DNA from: Vulcanimicrobiia bacterium
GTDB taxonomy: Bacteria; Vulcanimicrobiota; Vulcanimicrobiia; Vulcanimicrobiales; Vulcanimicrobiaceae
Assembly (NCBI GenBank): GCA_024281075.1
Contig: JAMXLK010000049.1
Location: forward strand, 1-53,843
DNA: 53,843 nt
Direction of reading: 5' to 3'
The notes below the pieces were generated by a model. It saw only the letters and a program-made list of their open reading frames with translations, did not search any database and was not told the origin of the DNA. Position numbers and translations under genes: made by a program. Position 1 is the stretch's first letter. Every line of letters begins with the position of its first letter. Positions 26,655-34,642 of this stretch are shown in pieces.

Positions 26655-28198
26655 CGCTTACGGCGGCTCTGGACGAGCGCGAGCGGTACGACGGGTTTGG
26701 AGAGTGCCGCCACAAGTTCGGCGCGGCTCTTGACGTTAAAGGTTTGAAAGAGCTCAGAGAGTTGATTGCGCACCGTGTTCGGACTGCGACCGAGCGCCGT
26801 GGCAATCTCGGAGTTTCGACGCCCCGCGCGCACTAAGTCGAGCACCTGCCGCTTCGCCGGCGGGATGCGATCCAAACGCAGGGTCGTTGTGTTCGTCGCC
26901 TCAGCGACGCGGCGAGCAATCCAGCTGTGCGGCCACGGATCGATCTTCCCTGCGGCGCGTGTAATCCAGCGACGATCGTGCGTGGCGTCGAAGAGCGCGA
27001 GCGCGCAGAGCGCCGCGCGCCACGCATAGTTGAAATCTTCGAAGATCGACCAGGCTTCGGCCAGTGCCTCCTTTCCTTCATCCGAATCGCCGATGCGCAC
27101 CCAGGCAACGCCTTGCGAATACGATTCGAAACCCTTGACGCGGGGGTCGGTGCCGTACGAAAGGATCGGAATTATCGAGCTCGAGAGCGTTCGATACCGC
27201 GCAAGGTACTGTTCGGCAATTGCCGGTTCGTCGAACGCAAAGAGTTCGGCGAGCACCAACAAGGCGGCGCGTTCCTCGCCGATCGCATCGTTCCAAGAGA
27301 CGCGCTGCGCGACTTCGTGCGCCTCTTGCAGCTGTTCGGCTGCAAAGACCGTTTCGCCGGTGCTGCGCGCCAACTGCGCCCGGTCGAGCGAACAGAGCAG
27401 GCTCCAATGGTCCGACGGCGCAAGCCGCGCCGCCTTTCTGAACCCCGCGAATGCGGCCAGCTCGTTGCCGTCGAGCTCGTCCATGCCTGCCACCAAACGG
27501 GTAACGTGGAAGCGCTCTAATTGCAGGCCGGAGGTCCACGGAATCGCCTCGAAGACGCAGCGCACGCGCTCGCCCACCTCACGCAAGGGCAACTCGCGAC
27601 ACAACAGGGCCAGCGTGACGAGCGCATTGGCCTTGAGATATTGATCCGGTGTCGGCGCGATTTCAAACTCGTCCAGCGCTCGCTGAAGCTCGTCGACTTG
27701 GCGTAAGATCTCTCCCCGACGCAATGCCACCCACGATAAAAGAATACGCGCGCGACCGCGATTATTCGGGTTGACGGAGCTGAGCTGTTCGTTTGCGCTT
27801 GCCTCGGCTTCGCCGTGCTGCTGCGTCATCCAGGCAATAAGACCGCGGTAATGCACTGCATCGAAATACCAGGCATCCGCGGGCGACATTTCTTTGATCG
27901 CGCGCTCGATGAGCCGGCGGCCCGAGACGTAATCCCGCGTCAAACCGAGCGCCGCGCCAAGCATAACGTCGCGCGCGATCTTGCACTCTCGAGAATCTTT
28001 GGGAGGCTCGGAGAGCGCACCAATGATATCCATATACCGCCGCTGTCGTATAGCGACGCGTGCAGAGGCTAGAACGGCCTCAAAGCCGTCCGCGTGGTCA
28101 GCGAGCTCTCGACAGCGGTCAAAGTCCGCTGCCGAGAACGCTTCCTCAAACTGCTCGGCATCGAAGCCGGAGCGGGTCGCAATCGCGGTGTTCAGCAT
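26651..28198 (-). CDS. LuxR-type regulator with helical repeat sensor region
   Basis: 515 aa. The last 65 or so residues carry a LuxR/GerE helix-turn-helix: PPAKRQVLDLVRAGRRNSEI, then ATALGRSPNTVRNQLSELFQ. The first 440 residues are alpha-helical repeats like MalT or TPR (EVDELQRALDEFE-like pairs), with no Walker motifs. It is thus a shorter relative of LAL regulators, probably triggered by binding a ligand or protein through the repeats. Target genes are unknown. It is convergent with the HAD-ATPase and lies downstream of the tandem-repeat lipoprotein. Confidence 0.82.
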   Translation of the reverse strand: MLNTAIATRSGFDAEQFEEAFSAADFDRCRELADHADGFEAVLASARVAIRQRRYMDIIGALSEPPKDSRECKIARDVMLGAALGLTRDYVSGRRLIERAIKEMSPADAWYFDAVHYRGLIAWMTQQHGEAEASANEQLSSVNPNNRGRARILLSWVALRRGEILRQVDELQRALDEFEIAPTPDQYLKANALVTLALLCRELPLREVGERVRCVFEAIPWTSGLQLERFHVTRLVAGMDELDGNELAAFAGFRKAARLAPSDHWSLLCSLDRAQLARSTGETVFAAEQLQEAHEVAQRVSWNDAIGEERAALLVLAELFAFDEPAIAEQYLARYRTLSSSIIPILSYGTDPRVKGFESYSQGVAWVRIGDSDEGKEALAEAWSIFEDFNYAWRAALCALALFDATHDRRWITRAAGKIDPWPHSWIARRVAEATNTTTLRLDRIPPAKRQVLDLVRAGRRNSEIATALGRSPNTVRNQLSELFQTFNVKSRAELVAALSKPVVPLALVQSRRKR

Positions 28199-28323
28199 GG
28201 TCCCCTAAAGTGTAAAAAGCATGGTACACGTCCGTCGGTTTTACAACCGGCGGACTAGGGCCGAGACGATTATACTACATGGCTTAACTGCTGCCTAGCG
28301 TAAAACACCAATCCCCAGCTTGC

Positions 28324-28731
28324 TCAGTGATGCCTGCGGCCTGCCGGAGTCGGGCCACCGCCAACGATGCCTGCCGGAGTCGGACCACCGCCGACCACGC
28401 CTGCGGGAGTCGGGCCACCGCCGACGACGCCTGCCGGAGTTGGACCACCGCCGACCACGCCTGCCGGAGTCGGGCCACCGCCGACGACGCCTGCCGGAGT
28501 CGGGCCACCGCCGACGACGCCGGCCGGAGTCGGGCCGCCGCCGACGACGCCTGCCGGAGTCGGGCCACCGCCGACCACACCGGCCGGAGTCGGGCCGCCG
28601 CCGACGACGCTCGCCGAATGCATTTGGGACGCGCTTGGAAGGAATGAACTGCTGCTCAGATTGCCGCCGGCACATCCGCCAAGCAGCAGGGCGATCGTTC
28701 CGAGGGCAAACCCCGCGATCAGTGTACGCAT
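28324..28731 (-). CDS. Lipoprotein composed of nine ten-residue repeats
   Basis: 135 aa: lipoprotein signal (MRTLIAGFALGTIALLLGGC, lipobox LGGC), a Ser-rich linker to residue 41, then nine tandem copies of VVGGGPTPAG (the last IVGGGPTPAG), ending RRHH. The repeat is Gly/Pro-rich and likely extended or flexible, as in surface-tether or wall-spanning segments. Minus-strand reading is preferred because only it gives a signal peptide and an AAGG ribosome site before the ATG. All six frames stay open across the repeats, so other frames are shadows. Function is unknown. Confidence 0.75.
   Translation of the reverse strand: MRTLIAGFALGTIALLLGGCAGGNLSSSSFLPSASQMHSASVVGGGPTPAGVVGGGPTPAGVVGGGPTPAGVVGGGPTPAGVVGGGPTPAGVVGGGPTPAGVVGGGPTPAGVVGGGPTPAGIVGGGPTPAGRRHH
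28339..28608. repeat. 30-bp tandem repeat, nine copies
   Basis: Nine head-to-tail 30-bp units with scattered single-base differences encode the VVGGGPTPAG repeats. The units are near-identical, so copy number may vary between strains. There are no spacers, so it is not a CRISPR array. Confidence 0.95.
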
Positions 28732-28931
28732 TTCAGTTTTGCCTTTCAGCGCCTGGGGGGCGCTAGGAAGCAGAAAGGTAGTACGAATATACTAGTACCA
28801 AAACGCGTTCAAGGATAGGGCCGCTCGGCAAAATGTGCGCAATAATTGCCAAATCCAGCGGCCAAAAGGTCGGTTTTGGGTTCCTTCGGACCCCTTCGGG
28901 CTCGGCGGCGTTAACGGCCGGAAAAGCGAGA
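28732..28931. other. Intergenic region upstream of the repeat lipoprotein
   Basis: No gene is seen. On the minus strand a TTGAAC followed by a TATATT/TATTCG region is a possible promoter for the lipoprotein at 28731, and an AGCGCC/GGCGCT hairpin lies in its leader. Confidence 0.4.
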
Positions 28932-28951
28932 GGCCGGCTTTTCAGCCGGCC
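28932..28951 (-). terminator. Terminator after the small stress protein gene
   Basis: An 8-bp stem (GGCCGGCT/AGCCGGCC) with a 4-nt loop lies 11 bp past the stop at 28962. On the minus strand it is followed by TCTCGCTTTTCC, a moderate U-rich tail. Confidence 0.6.
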
Positions 28952-28961
28952 CCGGATCAGA

Positions 28962-29201
28962 CTACTTGCGGTCGCGAAGCTCCTGTTTCATCTTATCGAT
29001 CTCCGCCTGCGCCCGATTCTTGGCCTCGTTCGCGACTGAGCCGGCCTTTTCGCCGGGGTTCATCGCGTCGCCGGCGACGTCGCGGCGCATTCGTTCGGCT
29101 TCGGCTTCGGAGCGATGCGCGTTCTCGTGGACGCGATCGCGGGCATCGTCGATGGTTCCCTTGATGGTATCGGCCGCGCGATCGATCGGGTCTTTACTCA
29201 T
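28962..29201 (-). CDS. Small hydrophilic CsbD-like / stress protein
   Basis: 79 aa with no hydrophobic segment, rich in Ala, Glu, Arg, Lys and Asp (MSKDPIDRAADTIKGTIDDA, then NAHRSEAEAERMRRDVAGDA). It resembles CsbD-like or hydrophilin proteins that accumulate in general stress. The AAAGGAG ribosome site 5 nt before the ATG supports this start. Upstream is a SigB-type promoter (GTTTAA, 14 nt, GGGTAG), which matches CsbD, a protein controlled by sigma B in Bacillus. The specific biochemical role of such proteins is unknown. It is followed by a terminator hairpin and forms its own unit downstream of the phosphoesterase array. Confidence 0.75.
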   Translation of the reverse strand: MSKDPIDRAADTIKGTIDDARDRVHENAHRSEAEAERMRRDVAGDAMNPGEKAGSVANEAKNRAQAEIDKMKQELRDRK

Positions 29202-29228
29202 AACGTCTCCTTTGCTGACGCGGCCAGC

Positions 29229-29254
29229 CTACCCAAGGCGCAGAAACATTAAAC
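29229..29254 (-). promoter_or_regulatory. SigB-type promoter for the small stress gene
   Basis: On the minus strand GTTTAA (29249-29254) and GGGTAG (29229-29234) are separated by 14 nt, close to the GTTTAA-N(13-15)-GGGTAT consensus of Bacillus sigma B. The -35 overlaps the stop of the phosphoesterase at 29254. The expected transcript start is about 20 nt before the ATG, leaving a normal leader with a strong ribosome site. Confidence 0.65.
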
Positions 29255-30594
29255 TACTGGTCGTCCGGCGCGCGTCCCGACGTGCGTTGATGCATGAAGA
29301 ACGCGCGGCCGTGCGCGGACGGAATCGTTCTGAACTTGCGCGGCGGTTTCGTGAAGTCAAATGCGTCATCCGGCGCGTTCGCGCGGGCGTCACTCGCCGC
29401 CATTGCAGGCAAGCCGAACGTTTGCTCGACGAACTTCAGGATCGTGCCGTGCTCGTAGTGCGTGTGTGAGACCTTGTTCTTTCGCGCGTAGGCCGAAACG
29501 ACCAGCATGGGAATGCGAATCCCCAGCCCGTCGTAGTCGACGTACGCCGGCGGCTCCGAATCGTACCACCCGCCATAATCGTCCCAAAAAATAAAAATAG
29601 CGGTGGAGTCCCAATACTTCGACCCGCCGATGGCATTGACGATCGACGCGACCCATGCCGGTCCGGTGTTGTGCCGGGAGCCGGCGTGATCGGAGTTTTC
29701 CCATGTTGGCGTGATCCAGCTCACGGCGCGAAGCTTCCCCTTATCCACGTCGTCGAAAAACGTCGTTTGCGGCGTGAGGACATCTTTGTTCCAGTCCGGA
29801 CCATTATAGATGTGATTGATGGCTTGGTAGGCGCTCCAGATGCCGAAGTCGCCGCTGACGGTTGCGGTGTAGAATGCCCACGATATGCCGGCGTTATCGA
29901 GCTCATCGCCGAGCGTCGTCGGATCCCAGCAGACGACTTCGTAACCGGCGGGGATGTTGCGCTGCTGATCGACCGTCTCGATCTCATCGTACTTTCCGCC
30001 GGGGCACCCCCAGGAGCTCCACGGATAGTTGACCGCCGACTCCGACTGGCCGGCGATGATATATTGATGCGAGACGAAGCTGCTCGCATCGAAGTTGGAA
30101 GCGTACATTTGATCGGCGAGCACGTACTGCTTGCCCATGGCGAAGTATGGCTTCGTTTCGCTGTGCGGCACGTAGGCATACGTCGGGTACGCCGGGCAGC
30201 CGCTGCTGCATCCCGCCCATTCGCGATCGAAGCCGTTCATACGGCAGTCCGTTCCAGGGATGCTGCCCTTTCCGTTGCAGGCCGCGAAGTAACCATGGGA
30301 GTCGTGCTGGACGTCCCACCACGTTTCCAGTGGAATCGGCTGCAACGTGATTTTATGCCCCGAATGGTCGTACCCGTAGTCGACCGTCTTCGCGCCGGGA
30401 AACCCATAGAAGAGATTATTGAAGGAGCGGTTCTCTTGAATCACGATGACGACGTGTTTGATTTTGCCGCTCGACGCGGCGTTACGCACGCGCGTCGCCG
30501 GCGGCAATCCCGATCCAGCGGTTGTTATGCCGCCGTTGCATGCCGTCAGTAAAAGCGGTACGAGAGCGGCAACGCGGAGGGCGCCGCGAAACAC
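29254..30594 (-). CDS. Phosphoesterase lipoprotein, tandem copy 6 (last)
   Basis: 446 aa from a GTG at 30594 that overlaps the preceding stop by one base (TAGTG), so it is probably translated by re-initiation. Lipobox LTAC in FRGALRVAALVPLLLTACNG. Array hallmarks: KIKHVVIVIQENRSFNNLFY with Glu-Asn, SSFVSHQYIIAGQ, CWDPTTLGDELD and WDDYGGWYDSEPPAYVDYDG. The usual His after YD is Ser, as in the other tandem copies. The last residues (PSAHGRAFFMHQRTSGRAPD) follow the shared C-terminal pattern. Expected to be a surface-anchored phosphatase or phospholipase C relative; substrate unknown. Confidence 0.92.
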   Translation of the reverse strand: MFRGALRVAALVPLLLTACNGGITTAGSGLPPATRVRNAASSGKIKHVVIVIQENRSFNNLFYGFPGAKTVDYGYDHSGHKITLQPIPLETWWDVQHDSHGYFAACNGKGSIPGTDCRMNGFDREWAGCSSGCPAYPTYAYVPHSETKPYFAMGKQYVLADQMYASNFDASSFVSHQYIIAGQSESAVNYPWSSWGCPGGKYDEIETVDQQRNIPAGYEVVCWDPTTLGDELDNAGISWAFYTATVSGDFGIWSAYQAINHIYNGPDWNKDVLTPQTTFFDDVDKGKLRAVSWITPTWENSDHAGSRHNTGPAWVASIVNAIGGSKYWDSTAIFIFWDDYGGWYDSEPPAYVDYDGLGIRIPMLVVSAYARKNKVSHTHYEHGTILKFVEQTFGLPAMAASDARANAPDDAFDFTKPPRKFRTIPSAHGRAFFMHQRTSGRAPDDQ

Positions 30595-31964
30595 TATTGC
30601 GTGTCGGGCGGCCGGTGATCCGGCAGTTCGTGCAAGAAGTATTCGATCCCAAGCGCGCTCGGAATCTTCTTGAATTTGCGCGGCGGCTGACTGAAGTTGA
30701 AACAGTCTTTGGCTGGCGACTTGGCCCGCGCGTCGCTTGCCGCTAAGCGTGGAAGGCCGAAGATATCTTCCACGAACTTCAGGATGCTTCCGTGCTCGTA
30801 ATGGACGTGCGAGACGTAGCCCTGTTTTGCATAGGCCGAAACCACGAGCATCGGAATGCGGAAGCCGAGTCCGTCGTAATCAACGTACGCCGGCGGCTCG
30901 GAGTCGTACCAGCCACCGTAATCGTCCCAGAAGATAAACATCGCGGTGTCGTTCCAATACTTCGATTGACCGATCGCATTGACGAGCGACGCGACCCAGG
31001 ATGGTCCGCGATTCGAGCCGCAGCCGGCATGGTCCGAGTCCCCGCACGTCGGCGTCACCCAGCTGACGCTGCGAAGTTTTCCATTCTTGACGTCGGTTAA
31101 AAATTGCGACGGTTGGCTGATTACGTCTTTGTTCCAGTCCGGACCGTTATAGATATGGTTGATCGCCTGGTATGCACTCCAGAGCCCCGGGAAACCCGAG
31201 TACGAAACCGCGTAATACGCCCATGGAACCTTAGCCGTGTCGAGCTCGTCACCCAGCGTCGTCGGATCCCAACACGGTTGTTCGCGACCGTAGGGGATTT
31301 GACGCTGCGGCCCAACTTCGGCGACGGAATCGCCCGAGCCGCCGGGACACCCCCACGGGCCGTACGGATAATCGACCGCCGAGAGCGACTGCCCAGAAAT
31401 GATGTACTGATGCGATACAAAACTGCTCGCATCGAAGTTCGAGGCATACATTTCATCGGCCAAGACGTACTGCTTGCCGATATCGAAATACGGCTTGGTC
31501 TCCGAGTACGGGACGTACGCATATTGCGGATGTTTGATCGGACACGAATTGCTGCCGCGGCAACCCGCGTACTCGAGGTTGAACCCGTTCATCTTACAGT
31601 TGGTGCCCGGTATGCTGCCGCTTCCGTTGCAGGCCGCGAACATCGAGCCCGAGCTATGATCGATATCCCAGCTGGTCTCGAGCACGACCGGCCTGATTTT
31701 GATGCGATGCCCGTACGAGTCGTATCCGTACTTCTTGCTCTTCGCGCCCGGGAAGCCCATGAATAAATTGTTGAACGAGCGATTCTCCTGGACGACGATC
31801 ACGACGTGCTTGATCTTTCCACCCGACACGGAATCAGGCTGCTGCATCGCCGGAAGCACGCTGGGCTGCGCGGTCGTGAAACTACCCGCATTGCATGCCG
31901 CGAGTAGAAGCGTTAATCCGGCAGCGATAAGGCGCAGCGCGGCGGGATGCTGGTACACGCGCAT
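30594..31964 (-). CDS. Phosphoesterase lipoprotein, tandem copy 5
   Basis: 456 aa from the ATG at 31964, which overlaps the upstream stop by one base (TAATG). The frame is open much further upstream, but that is a shadow of the previous gene. Lipobox LAAC in ALRLIAAGLTLLLAACNAG. Motifs match the array: KIKHVVIVVQENRSFNNLFM, SSFVSHQYIISGQS, CWDPTTLGDELD, WDDYGGWYDSEPP. It shares a Cys pair in the ...GCRGSNSCPIKHPQYAYVPY segment with copies 1 and 4. It ends with DHRPPDTQ, the common tail. Coupled to copy 6 downstream. Confidence 0.92.
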   Translation of the reverse strand: MRVYQHPAALRLIAAGLTLLLAACNAGSFTTAQPSVLPAMQQPDSVSGGKIKHVVIVVQENRSFNNLFMGFPGAKSKKYGYDSYGHRIKIRPVVLETSWDIDHSSGSMFAACNGSGSIPGTNCKMNGFNLEYAGCRGSNSCPIKHPQYAYVPYSETKPYFDIGKQYVLADEMYASNFDASSFVSHQYIISGQSLSAVDYPYGPWGCPGGSGDSVAEVGPQRQIPYGREQPCWDPTTLGDELDTAKVPWAYYAVSYSGFPGLWSAYQAINHIYNGPDWNKDVISQPSQFLTDVKNGKLRSVSWVTPTCGDSDHAGCGSNRGPSWVASLVNAIGQSKYWNDTAMFIFWDDYGGWYDSEPPAYVDYDGLGFRIPMLVVSAYAKQGYVSHVHYEHGSILKFVEDIFGLPRLAASDARAKSPAKDCFNFSQPPRKFKKIPSALGIEYFLHELPDHRPPDTQ

Positions 31965-33319
31965 TACTGCGTATCGGGCGGCCGCGTATCCGCCGGCTCG
32001 CGTAGGAAATAGTCGATCCCCAGCGGGCTTGGGATCTTTTTGAACTTTCGCGGCGGCTGGTTGAAGTCGAAGCAATCCTTGGCCGGCGACTTCGCGCGCG
32101 TATCGCTTGCAGACAGGCGCGCGAGGCCGAACGTATCTTCGACGAACTTCAAAATGCTGCCGTGCTCGTAATGCACGTGCGAAACGTGACCCTGTTTGGC
32201 ATAGGCTGAGACGACCATCATCGGTATGCGGATGCCGAGTCCATCGTAATCCGCGTACGCGGGCGGCTGCGGGTCGTACCACCCGCCGTAATCGTCCCAG
32301 AAGACGAAGATTGCGGTGGATGGCCAGTATTTCGATTGCCCGACCGCGTTGACGATCGACGAGACCCACGACGGACCGTGTTTGGAGCTACAGCCGGCGT
32401 GATCGGAATCGGCGCAGGTCGGCGTGACCCAGCTGACGCTGCGCAAACGTCCTTTCTTGACGTCGTTTAAAAACTGCGAGGGCGGACTGATGACGTCTTT
32501 GCCCCAATCGGCACCGTTGTAAATATGGTTGATTGCCTGATACGCACTCCACAGCCCCGGTAAGCTGCCGTACGAGGTCGCGTAATACGCCCACGAGATG
32601 CCGGCACCATCGAGCTCGTCACCGAGCGTCGTCGGATCCCAACACACAACCTCGTGGCCGTAAGGAATTTGACGCTGCGGCCCCACCTCGTTGATCTTGT
32701 CGCCGTAGCCGCCGGGGCAGCCCCACGCGCCGGGCGGGTAGTCGACCGCGGAGAGCGACTGCCCCGAAATAATGTACTGATGCGAGATGAAACTGCTACC
32801 GTCGAAGTTCGAGGCATACATTTCGTCGGCAAGCACGTACTGCTTGGCGATGTCGAAATACGGCTTGGTCTCCGCATAGGGTACGTACGCATATTGCGGA
32901 TGCTTGATCGGACAGGGCGGACTCACGCCGCAGCCGACCGGCTCGAGATTGAAGCCGTTCATCCGGCAATTGGTGCCGGGTACGCTGCCGGTTCCGTTGC
33001 AGTCGGTAAAAAACGTGTTCGAGCTGTGATCGAGGTCCCACACGGTGTCCATCGAGACCGGTTTGATTTTGATTCGATTCCCGTAGGAATCATTTCCGTA
33101 TTTCGTCGTCTTCGCGCCCGGGAAGCCCATGAACAGATTATTGAACGAGCGGTTCTCCTGGACGACGATGACGATGTGCTGAATCTTTCCGCTCGACGCA
33201 TCCCGTTGCGACGCCGGGTTCATCGGTAGCGCGCCCGGCGTGATGCCCGCCGTGCCTCCGCAAGCTACGAGTGCGAGGGCGGACACGACCGCCGCGGGCC
33301 AAAAGGCCTTAGTGAGCAT
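31964..33319 (-). CDS. Phosphoesterase lipoprotein, tandem copy 4
   Basis: 451 aa from the ATG at 33319, chosen for its lipoprotein signal (MLTKAFWPAAVVSALALVAC). It overlaps the end of copy 3 by 11 bp. Motifs: KIQHIVIVVQENRSFNNLFM, SSFISHQYIISGQ, WDDYGGWYDPQPPAYADYDG; here the residue after YD is Pro and the following pair is Gln-Pro. CGVSPPCPIKHPQYAYVPYA keeps the Cys pair seen in copy 5. It is most like copy 5 by eye, suggesting that these two duplicated most recently. Confidence 0.92.
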   Translation of the reverse strand: MLTKAFWPAAVVSALALVACGGTAGITPGALPMNPASQRDASSGKIQHIVIVVQENRSFNNLFMGFPGAKTTKYGNDSYGNRIKIKPVSMDTVWDLDHSSNTFFTDCNGTGSVPGTNCRMNGFNLEPVGCGVSPPCPIKHPQYAYVPYAETKPYFDIAKQYVLADEMYASNFDGSSFISHQYIISGQSLSAVDYPPGAWGCPGGYGDKINEVGPQRQIPYGHEVVCWDPTTLGDELDGAGISWAYYATSYGSLPGLWSAYQAINHIYNGADWGKDVISPPSQFLNDVKKGRLRSVSWVTPTCADSDHAGCSSKHGPSWVSSIVNAVGQSKYWPSTAIFVFWDDYGGWYDPQPPAYADYDGLGIRIPMMVVSAYAKQGHVSHVHYEHGSILKFVEDTFGLARLSASDTRAKSPAKDCFDFNQPPRKFKKIPSPLGIDYFLREPADTRPPDTQ

Positions 33320-34640
33320 CGGGCGGGCGAAGGTCGAGCGGCTGATGCAAAAAATAATCGATTCCCAGCGACGTCCGGATCTTTTTGAACTTGCGCGGCG
33401 GCTGGTTGAAGTCAAAGGCGTCGTCGGGCGGATTAGCGCGCGAATCGCTCGCCGACATCGCCGGCAGGCCAAACGTCTCTTCGACGAATTTCAAAATCGT
33501 GCCGTGCTCGTACGGCACGTGCGTAACGTAACCTTGCTTGGCATAGGCGGAAACGATCAAGAGTGGTACGCGGATTCCCAAACCGTCGTAATCAACGTAC
33601 GCCGGCGGCTCCGAGTCGTACCAACCGCCGTAGTCGTCCCAGAATACAAAGATCGCCGTGGAGTTCCAGTATTGTGATTCGCCGACGGCATTGACGATGG
33701 AAGCGACCCATGCCGGCCCCGTGTTTGAGCCGCAGCCGGAATGATCGGAGTTAGCGCAGGTCGGCGTGATCCAGCTCACCGCGCGAAGCTTGCCCTTTGA
33801 AACGTCGCCAAAGAATGTATTCTGCGGGGTAATGACGTCTTTTTTCCAATCCGCGCCGTTATAAATGTGCTTGATAACCTGATACGCGCTCCAAATGCCG
33901 TCGCCGCTTTTCACCGGGCTGGTGTAGAAAGCCCAGGGCAGGCCGGCAGTATCGAGTTCGTCACCCAGCGTCGTAACGTTCCAACAGGCCGTTTCGTGGC
34001 CGCTCTGGGTATTTCGCTGGGCGTTGACAATGCGCACCTTGTCGGCCGAACCTCCGGGACAGCCCCAGTCGCCGTACGGATAGTCGACGGCCGACTTCGC
34101 TTGAGCCGCGATGATGTATTGATGCGAGATGAAGCTGCTGGCATCGAAGTTCGACGTGTACATCTCATCGGCGAGCACGTATTGGCCGGCGATCGCGAAG
34201 AGCGGCTTCGTTTCGCTGTGCGGTACGTACGCATAGGGCGGATTAGGCGGACACGATATCATGCAACCGTGTTCCCTGTTGAAGCCGTTCATTTGGCAGT
34301 CAGTGCCGGGAATGCTGCCGGTCCCATTGCACGCCGCAAAGAATCCGGCCGAATCGTGCTCCATGTCCCAGTGAACTTCGAGCGGAATCGGCTGCAGCTT
34401 GATCTTGTTGCCCGAGGTGTCGTAGCCAAACTTTACGGTCTTCGCGCCTGGAAAGCCGTAAAAGAGATTGTTGAACGAGCGATTCTCCTGCACCACGATA
34501 ATGACGTGCTGGATCTTGGCGCTCGATGCATGCCAAACCAAGCTCGCGCTCCCCGGATCGCGGAGAGAGGGCGTCACGGTGCGGCCCCCGCACGAAACGA
34601 GGGCCACGGTCAGCGCCGCCAATGCGGCCCGCATGCGCAT
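33309..34640 (-). CDS. Phosphoesterase lipoprotein, tandem copy 3
   Basis: 443 aa, starting 2 bp after the stop of copy 2 (ATG at 34640, or a second Met at 34634). Lipobox LVSC in MRMRAALAALTVALVSCGG. Motifs: KIQHVIIVVQENRSFNNLFY, SSFISHQYIIAAQ, WDDYGGWYDSEPPAYVDYDG. Instead of the CWDPTTLGDELD seen in the other copies it has CWNVTTLGDELD. Its Cys region is HGCMISCPPNPPYAYVPH. The C-terminus (IDYFLHQPLDLRPPDAH) keeps the shared tail. Same operon position and inferred role as its neighbours. Confidence 0.92.
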   Translation of the reverse strand: MRMRAALAALTVALVSCGGRTVTPSLRDPGSASLVWHASSAKIQHVIIVVQENRSFNNLFYGFPGAKTVKFGYDTSGNKIKLQPIPLEVHWDMEHDSAGFFAACNGTGSIPGTDCQMNGFNREHGCMISCPPNPPYAYVPHSETKPLFAIAGQYVLADEMYTSNFDASSFISHQYIIAAQAKSAVDYPYGDWGCPGGSADKVRIVNAQRNTQSGHETACWNVTTLGDELDTAGLPWAFYTSPVKSGDGIWSAYQVIKHIYNGADWKKDVITPQNTFFGDVSKGKLRAVSWITPTCANSDHSGCGSNTGPAWVASIVNAVGESQYWNSTAIFVFWDDYGGWYDSEPPAYVDYDGLGIRVPLLIVSAYAKQGYVTHVPYEHGTILKFVEETFGLPAMSASDSRANPPDDAFDFNQPPRKFKKIRTSLGIDYFLHQPLDLRPPDAH

Positions 34641-34642
34641 GG

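Noticed and set aside
28339-28608. CRISPR array
   Set aside because: The 30-bp units are contiguous with no unique spacers and encode protein repeats.
28327-28795. Plus-strand ORFs across the 30-bp repeats (PAGVGPPPTT-type)
   Set aside because: A 30-bp repeat without stops keeps all frames open; only the minus frame has a signal peptide and ribosome site.
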